From: JBLMXQ01 sp050257855
GTDB lineage: Bacteria; Acidobacteriota; Vicinamibacteria; Vicinamibacterales; CAVVIG01
Assembly: GCA_050257855.1 (NCBI GenBank)
Contig: JBLMXQ010000061.1
Location: forward strand, 1-64,000
Direction of reading: 5' to 3'
Length of the DNA stretch: 64,000 bases
The notes beneath the pieces are model-generated. The model saw nothing but the letters and a program-made list of their open reading frames with translations. It had not been told where the DNA came from and made no database searches. Positions 59,542 to 64,000 of this stretch are shown one piece after another. Position 1 is the stretch's first letter. Each line of letters opens with the position of its first letter. A program made the position numbers and the translations under genes.

Positions 59542-60344
59542 GAAGACTGTGGCTGGCGGGGGCCTGCGCAGCTCTCGTCCTGGGATTCGTCACGCCGCCG
59601 CTCGCGGCGGCGCCGGCCGAAACGCTGCCGGAGCTGACGCAGCCGGTCAACGACTTTGCGAACGTCGTCGATCCGGCGGACGCGGCCGCCATCGACCGCC
59701 TCAGTCGCGCGCTCAAGGCCGCCAGCGGCGACGTGGTCGTCGTGGCGACCGTTCAGTCGATCGAGCCGTACGGCGACATCCGTGAATATGCAAACAAGCT
59801 GTTCGAGAACCACGGACGCGGAATCGGCGACAAAGGCAAGGACAACGGTCTGCTGATCCTCCTCGCGGTCGGCGAGCGCCGGGTCTGGATCGAGGTCGGC
59901 TATTCGCTCGAGCAGTGGATCACGGACGGGTTCTCCGGCGAGACGAGCCGACTGGTGATGATTCCGGAGTTCCGGAACGGGAACTACGGTGCAGGGCTGA
60001 GGGCCGGCGCCGAGCGGATCATCGCGCGTATCGCCGAAGGGCGTGGCGTCGAGCTGCAGGGGGTGCCCCGTCCGGCCCAGCCGACGGAAGGCACGCCCTT
60101 GCCGCTCGGCGCGATCATCGCGATCTTCATCGCCATCATGATCCTGTCGCGCATCGGCGGCGGACCGGGAGCCGGTATCCGGCGCTGGGGCCGGGGCGGC
60201 TGGAGCGGATGGTCGAGCGGCGTCGGACCGTTCGGCGGAGGCTGGACCGGCGGCGGGTTTGGCGGCGGCGGCGGCTTCGGCGGCGGCTTCGGCGGCTTCG
60301 GCGGCGGGCGCAGCGGCGGCGGAGGGGGCGGAGGGAGTTGGTGA
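59538..60344 (+). CDS. TPM-domain membrane protein
   Basis: This 268-residue protein has a GTG start inside the previous stop. A signal peptide (about 1-24) precedes the TPM domain (about 34-165, VNDFANVVDPADAAAIDRLSRAL, GDKGKDNGLLILLAVGERRVWIEVGYSLE and the ITDGFSGE signature). One membrane segment (about 192-208) is followed by a Gly/Phe/Trp-rich tail. TPM domains may act as phosphatases or in photosystem or membrane repair in other organisms. Neighbouring lemA is a common partner. Confidence 0.87.
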   Translation: MRRLWLAGACAALVLGFVTPPLAAAPAETLPELTQPVNDFANVVDPADAAAIDRLSRALKAASGDVVVVATVQSIEPYGDIREYANKLFENHGRGIGDKGKDNGLLILLAVGERRVWIEVGYSLEQWITDGFSGETSRLVMIPEFRNGNYGAGLRAGAERIIARIAEGRGVELQGVPRPAQPTEGTPLPLGAIIAIFIAIMILSRIGGGPGAGIRRWGRGGWSGWSSGVGPFGGGWTGGGFGGGGGFGGGFGGFGGGRSGGGGGGGSW

Positions 60345-60416
60345 TTCGCGCAATCAGGAATTGGGAATTGAGAATCGAGAATGCGGAACGGGCGTTAACA
60401 GAGAAGAGGGTCCGTC

Positions 60417-60992
60417 ATGCGAATGAAACGACGTCGTGCCCTGCACATTGCGTTGGCGGCGCTGGCGGCTCTGCCGCTTTCCGGCTGCTCCTATAACCGG
60501 TTCGTCAGTCAGGAAGAAGCGATCAAGGCGCAGTGGGCGCAGGTCGAGAACCAGCTCCAGCGGCGCAACGACCTCATCCCGAACCTCGTCGCGACCGTGA
60601 AGGGCTACGCGGCGCACGAGGAAGGCGTCTACAAGGACATCGCTGACGCCCGGTCTCAGCTGCTCGCCGCCAAATCACCCGAAGAGACCATCGCTGCGGC
60701 CAACCGCCAGACGACGGCGCTCGGACGGCTGCTGGCAATCGCGGAAAACTATCCGCAGCTCAAGGCGAACGAGCAGTTCAACCGGCTGATGGACGAGCTG
60801 TCCGGCACCGAGAACCGCATCGCGGTCGAGCGGATGCGCTACAACGAGCGCGTGCAGGAGTACGACACCGCGCGCCGGCAGTTCCCCGCCAACCTGACGG
60901 CGAAGCTGTTCGGCTTCAAGGAGTACCCGTTCTTCCAGGCGCCGCCGGAGGCCAAACAGGTGCCGAAGGTCGATTTCAGCAAGCCCCAATAG
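60417..60992 (+). CDS. lemA: LemA-family lipoprotein
   Basis: This 191-residue protein has a lipobox LPLSGC (Cys about 23), then the LemA core: YNRFVSQEEAIKAQWAQVENQLQRRNDLIPNLVATVKGYAAHEE and ENYPQLKANEQFNRLMDELSGTENRIAVERMRYNE. It is a membrane-tethered antiparallel helix bundle. The role is not firmly known; the family is often paired with TPM proteins and membrane peptidases. The 72-base gap to the TPM gene is AT-rich and repeat-like. Confidence 0.92.
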   Translation: MRMKRRRALHIALAALAALPLSGCSYNRFVSQEEAIKAQWAQVENQLQRRNDLIPNLVATVKGYAAHEEGVYKDIADARSQLLAAKSPEETIAAANRQTTALGRLLAIAENYPQLKANEQFNRLMDELSGTENRIAVERMRYNERVQEYDTARRQFPANLTAKLFGFKEYPFFQAPPEAKQVPKVDFSKPQ

Positions 60993-60999
60993 CGACGCC

Positions 61000-61950
61000 G
61001 TGGATGTTCCGCTTCCCTGGGAACGCCTGATCTGGAGCGGCCGTCCCGGCCTGCTGGCGCGGCTCGGGCCGGCGAGCGGCGACGTCCGCTACTGCCTCAC
61101 CGATCTCCGGCTCGTCGTCGTACGGCGTGGCGGCGCCGACGAGCTGATTCTGCACGACATCGGCGACGTCGAGCAGCGGCGCCTCCCTTCCGACCGGATT
61201 GCCGGCACGTCCACGCTCGTCGTCCACGCGCGCGACGCGCGGCTGCCGCCGATGACGCTGCGCGGCATCCGGCGCGGCGCCCAGCTCGCGGCGCTCGTCG
61301 AGATCCTCTCGGGCGATCCGCTGGCCGTCATGGATCCGGAGTCCGCGCGCGCCGCGCTCGAGTGGACCCCGCGTCTCGAGCGCAGCCGGCGGGTCGAAGC
61401 GTTCGCCGCCGTCGCGGTCATGCTCCTCGCGTCGATCGGCGCACGGGCGTTCATGCGCCATCGACCCGCGCCGATCGCATACGCCGCCGACGATGCGATC
61501 TATCCGGGCGGCGTCAGGCGGAGTCCGGAAGCGATTGCCGGGATGATGCGGCGCGAGGTCATGCCATGGGCACGATCGGCCCTCGCCCCGATCGTGGGCG
61601 GCGCCGATCGCGTGTCGTGCGAGACGTGTCACGGCCGCAATCCCGAATCACGAGCGTGGAAGATGCCGGCGGTCGCCGCCCTGCCCCAGCCGGAAGTCCG
61701 CGCGCGGGGATGGGAGCGCTACAGCGCCGGGATGGATGCGCAGATGCGCAACGCGATCTACGGCTACAGCGCCGATCCGGCCAAGCAGCAGCGCGCCGAT
61801 TACATGCGCCACGTCGTCCTCCCGGGCATGGCCAGGCTGCTTCATCGTCCCGCGTACGACTTCACGAAGTCGTATGACTACAACCGCGAGCGGAACGCGC
61901 TCGGCTGCTATCACTGTCACACGGTGAAGCAGAACGGCGGCGGGCATTGA
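61000..61950 (+). CDS. PH-like domain fused to diheme cytochrome c
   Basis: This 316-residue protein has a GTG start 7 bases after lemA. The N-terminal part (about 5-110) resembles a bacterial PH-like domain (WERLIWSGRPGLLARL, RYCLTDLRLVVVRRGGADELILHDIGDVE). A membrane segment (about 135-150, AFAAVAVMLLASIGARAFM) leads to a periplasmic region with two heme sites, CETCH at 207-211 and CYHCH at 303-307. I do not know this architecture as an established family. It may pass electrons near the TPM-LemA complex. Confidence 0.75.
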   Translation: MDVPLPWERLIWSGRPGLLARLGPASGDVRYCLTDLRLVVVRRGGADELILHDIGDVEQRRLPSDRIAGTSTLVVHARDARLPPMTLRGIRRGAQLAALVEILSGDPLAVMDPESARAALEWTPRLERSRRVEAFAAVAVMLLASIGARAFMRHRPAPIAYAADDAIYPGGVRRSPEAIAGMMRREVMPWARSALAPIVGGADRVSCETCHGRNPESRAWKMPAVAALPQPEVRARGWERYSAGMDAQMRNAIYGYSADPAKQQRADYMRHVVLPGMARLLHRPAYDFTKSYDYNRERNALGCYHCHTVKQNGGGH

Positions 61951-62008
61951 ACGGCGCCGCACGGGGCGCTACACTGCCGCCGCGTCCGACCAGTCGCGAG
62001 GGGGAGCT

Positions 62009-62653
62009 GTGGCCGCGGTCAATGACGAACTGATCGCCTTTGTCAGGAGCGCGCTCGCCCGCGGCGTCCCGCGACCCGAGATCGAAGGAGCGCTGAAGCA
62101 GGCCGGGTGGAGCCCGGCGCAGGTCAGCGGAGCGCTGTCGGCGTTCGCGCCCATCGACTTTCCGGTCCCGGTGCCGCATCCGAGACCGGAGTTGTCGGCG
62201 CGCGACGCATTCCTGTACCTGCTGCTGTTCACCACTCTCTATATCGTCGCGTACAACTTCGGCGCGCTGCTCTTCGAGTTCGTCGATCGGATGATCCCGG
62301 ATCCGGCTTCAGCCGCGCGGGAGGACTTCGGCGATGCGATCCGATGGTCGGTCTCGTCTCTGATCGTCGCGCTCCCCGTGTTCTTGTACCTCTCCCGGAT
62401 CACGATCCGCACGATCCGCGCGGACCCGAACCGGCGGAGGTCGCCCGTCCGGCGGGGGCTCACGTACCTGACGTTGTTCGTCGGCGCCTGCGTGCTGATC
62501 GGCGACGTGGTCACCCTGATCTACAACTTCCTCGGCGGCGACCTGACGATGCGATTCGTCCTGAAGGTGGTGGTCGTCGGCGCCATCTCCGGCGCGATCT
62601 TCGCGTACTACCTGTCGGATCTCCGTCTCGACGAGCGGGAGGTGTCGTCGTGA
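62009..62653 (+). CDS. DUF5671-type membrane protein
   Basis: This 214-residue protein has GGGGAG before its GTG. A soluble N-terminal helical part (VNDELIAFVRSALARGVPRPEIEGALKQAGWSPAQVSGAL), like the SHOCT/UBA-type short helical modules, is followed by four membrane segments (about 68-90, 115-135, 150-172 and 185-205) of the DUF5671 kind. The function is unknown. Its stop is overlapped by the next gene (GTGA). Confidence 0.78.
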   Translation: MAAVNDELIAFVRSALARGVPRPEIEGALKQAGWSPAQVSGALSAFAPIDFPVPVPHPRPELSARDAFLYLLLFTTLYIVAYNFGALLFEFVDRMIPDPASAAREDFGDAIRWSVSSLIVALPVFLYLSRITIRTIRADPNRRRSPVRRGLTYLTLFVGACVLIGDVVTLIYNFLGGDLTMRFVLKVVVVGAISGAIFAYYLSDLRLDEREVSS

Positions 62654-64000
62654 CGCGCCTGTCGCGGTCGCAACTGGCCGGCGCGCTCCTGGCCGTCGCG
62701 GTGGCGGCAGCCGTCGCGATCGGGATCTGGATGCTGGGTTCGCCGGCGGAGTCCCGGGCCTATCGTCTGGACGACCGCCGCGTTCGAGACCTGAGCGTCA
62801 TCGCGAGGTCGGTGAATCTGTACTGGACGCGCCACGGGCGCCTGCCCGCTGATCTGACCGACCTTCGGCGCGAGCCGGGCCTGCAGCAGATCAGCTCCAG
62901 CGACCCGGCAACGAGCGTTTCTTACGAGTATCGGCCGCTGGACGACCGACGATTCGAGATCTGCGCACGCTTCGAGCGCGATTCGCGAGAGCCCGATCCG
63001 CTTCCTGTCTGGACGCATGGCTCCGGCCGGCAATGCTTCGAGCGCCGCGCCCGCAAGATGGAGTAGTGACGCGGGCAGTCGTCCTGCCGCCTTCCCCGCC
63101 GCCGGCACCAGCCGGAGCGTCGCCCCCGCATTCGCGCCGATGGCCGTATCGCTGAACGCGAGCGGAAAGGCCAGCCCCCGGGCCCAGCCCCTCGCGAGAT
63201 CCGCGAAATGCGGGCTGTCCGGCGACTCCGACTGGCCGGGCGCATTCGAAACCACCGCGCGATCCCAGTCCGACAGATCGAGCACCTGCCGGAACGACGG
63301 TCCGCGCACGACCGACAGGCCCTCCCCGGCCGTCGCCATGACCGTGTCCGCGTACCCGGACAGCGCGAACGGGCCGACGTCGAACCTGCGGCGCGCAGCC
63401 GCCGTGACACCGAGCGGATGCGCGAAGGTCAGTGCGTGCGCGGTCCCCCAGCGCGGATCGGCCAGGGCCGCCAGGGAGGCGACGGCCGACTTCAACGCTG
63501 GAAGCAGGAGCGGCTCGAGCCCCCCGTCCGTGGCAAGCGGCGGCGCCAGCCCTCCCGCGATGTACTGCTGCGCGAGCTGCGGCGCGAGGTCGCGCTCGGC
63601 TCGCAACTCGTCGAGCGCCTCTTCCCAGAGCGCATACAGCGTCGCGTCCGGAGAGGCGGTTGCCATCTCCCGATTCCACGCCAGCAGGCGCGCTCGCGCG
63701 CGCTCCACCGCCGAATCGTCCGTATGGAGCCGCGCGAGCTGCGGCACGAGCGTGTCGGCCGTCCATGCGTGGACGTCGTGCTGCAGGCCGGCCGATGCCC
63801 GGGCGCCGAACACTCCTGTCGGGCGGATCGCCTCGCGAATGCGGGCGGTGCGCGGCAGGCTGCCGTTCGCGTCGACGACATATCCCACGCGCGGGTTCAC
63901 CTGGTGCGGGAGCGTGCCGAGCGTCTGCCACCCGCGCCAGTCGTACGCGCCGGTCCATCCTGGCACCGGCAGGCGCCCGTCCCAGCCCCGGCGGACCGGG
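62608..64000 (-). CDS. Penicillin acylase family protein, C-terminal part
   Basis: The 5' end lies beyond the right edge; the frame is open from base 64000. The visible 460 or so residues hold the beta-subunit features PGWTGAYDWRGWQTLGTLPHQVNPRVGYVVDANG, HALTFAHPLGV and VRGPSFRQVLDLSDWDRAVVSNAPGQSESPDSPHF. The family are periplasmic Ntn-hydrolases that cleave amide or acyl-homoserine-lactone bonds. The conserved end (LAFPLAFSDTAIGANAGATLRLVP) is at about 63100. The frame then stays open 160 or so more codons across the opposing gene, so the natural stop may be lost. Confidence 0.82.
   Translation of the reverse strand, partial: PVRRGWDGRLPVPGWTGAYDWRGWQTLGTLPHQVNPRVGYVVDANGSLPRTARIREAIRPTGVFGARASAGLQHDVHAWTADTLVPQLARLHTDDSAVERARARLLAWNREMATASPDATLYALWEEALDELRAERDLAPQLAQQYIAGGLAPPLATDGGLEPLLLPALKSAVASLAALADPRWGTAHALTFAHPLGVTAAARRRFDVGPFALSGYADTVMATAGEGLSVVRGPSFRQVLDLSDWDRAVVSNAPGQSESPDSPHFADLARGWARGLAFPLAFSDTAIGANAGATLRLVPAAGKAAGRLPASLLHLAGAALEALPAGAMRPDRKRIGLSRIALEACADLESSVVQRPILVRNARCRVAGADLLQARLAPKVGQISGQAPVARPVQIHRPRDDAQVSNAAVVQTIGPGLRRRTQHPDPDRDGCRHRDGQERAGQLRPRQARHDDTSRSSRRRSDR
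62650..63066 (+). CDS. Small anchored periplasmic hypothetical protein
   Basis: This 138-residue protein starts in the stop codon of the DUF5671 gene. One N-terminal membrane segment (about 10-30, ALLAVAVAAAVAIGIWML) is followed by a soluble part with RRVRDLSVIARSVNLYWTRHGRLPADLTDLRREPGLQ and SYEYRPLDDRRFEICARFE. The pattern of a helix plus YWxxHGxLP and a beta sheet recurs in small acidobacterial proteins beside DUF5671 genes, as far as I recall. Its 3' half overlaps an opposing frame. Confidence 0.7.
   Translation: MTRLSRSQLAGALLAVAVAAAVAIGIWMLGSPAESRAYRLDDRRVRDLSVIARSVNLYWTRHGRLPADLTDLRREPGLQQISSSDPATSVSYEYRPLDDRRFEICARFERDSREPDPLPVWTHGSGRQCFERRARKME

Overview
The window is 64 kb of GC-rich (I estimate high 60s percent) bacterial chromosome with dense, mostly short-spaced genes on both strands. 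The protein families point to a soil-type Acidobacteriota, probably Vicinamibacteria or a close relative: secreted CHAT-TPR and PEGA-domain proteins, a WD40-amidohydrolase fusion, a galactose-oxidase-like kelch protein with Ig repeats, multiheme cytochromes and several lipoproteins. This placement is inferred from gene content; no rRNA or complete marker set is present.

Left end (1-7.3 kb): the 3' half of a leucine-type tRNA, a small zinc-ribbon protein, a phage-type DNA adenine methylase, then an arsenic island. The island has arsR reading left and arsM, a metallophosphoesterase, arsD, arsA and acr3 reading right from a near-consensus promoter. Together they cover As(III) sensing, methylation, chaperoning and ATP-assisted efflux. 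The tRNA end plus the methylase suggests the edge of an integrated element.

7.3-22.8 kb: a YjbR/MmcQ protein, a secreted metzincin lipoprotein, a Tat-exported PLP aminotransferase, a large kelch protein preceded by a structured intergenic element, small secreted proteins, an ECF sigma / membrane TPR protein / secreted CHAT-TPR operon, UppP, a TerB-like protein, a PEGA protein and a lipoprotein prolyl isomerase.

22.8-31.4 kb: a cupin, then an electron-transfer cluster (diheme cytochrome, membrane hexaheme NapC/NirT-like protein, small monoheme cytochrome), a PAS histidine kinase, two divergent MFS transporters and a MarR two-gene operon with a perfect palindromic operator candidate.

31.4-49.1 kb: an RRM RNA-binding protein, a PAP2 phosphatase, a free-standing DnaA N-terminal-like domain, an orphan sensor kinase, a LysR regulator, an MFS carboxylate-type transporter, an ALG1-like glycosyltransferase, an N-acyl-D-amino acid amidohydrolase, a type II NADH dehydrogenase divergent from a molybdopterin oxidoreductase, a BamA/TamA-type protein with a possible tamB remnant, an OmpA-family protein and a KGG stress protein.

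49.4-52.5 kb holds the most interesting locus: a B12-binding-type radical SAM gene whose in-frame TGA is followed by Ala-Glu-Pro and nine further sense codons. The reading frame then ends in a TGATG overlap with an ATP-grasp gene, and yggX follows. A bulged hairpin resembling a bacterial SECIS lies just after the TGA. I read this as a selenoprotein with a Cys-Sec-Ala-Glu-Pro tail, in an operon with a ligase-type enzyme.

52.6-64 kb: a POT peptide transporter, a stand-alone LigD phosphoesterase domain, a WD40-amidohydrolase fusion, a YvcK-like protein, a nucleotidyltransferase-like / TPM / LemA / PH-domain-diheme-cytochrome operon, a DUF5671-type protein with a coupled small protein, and the C-terminal part of a penicillin acylase entering from the right edge.
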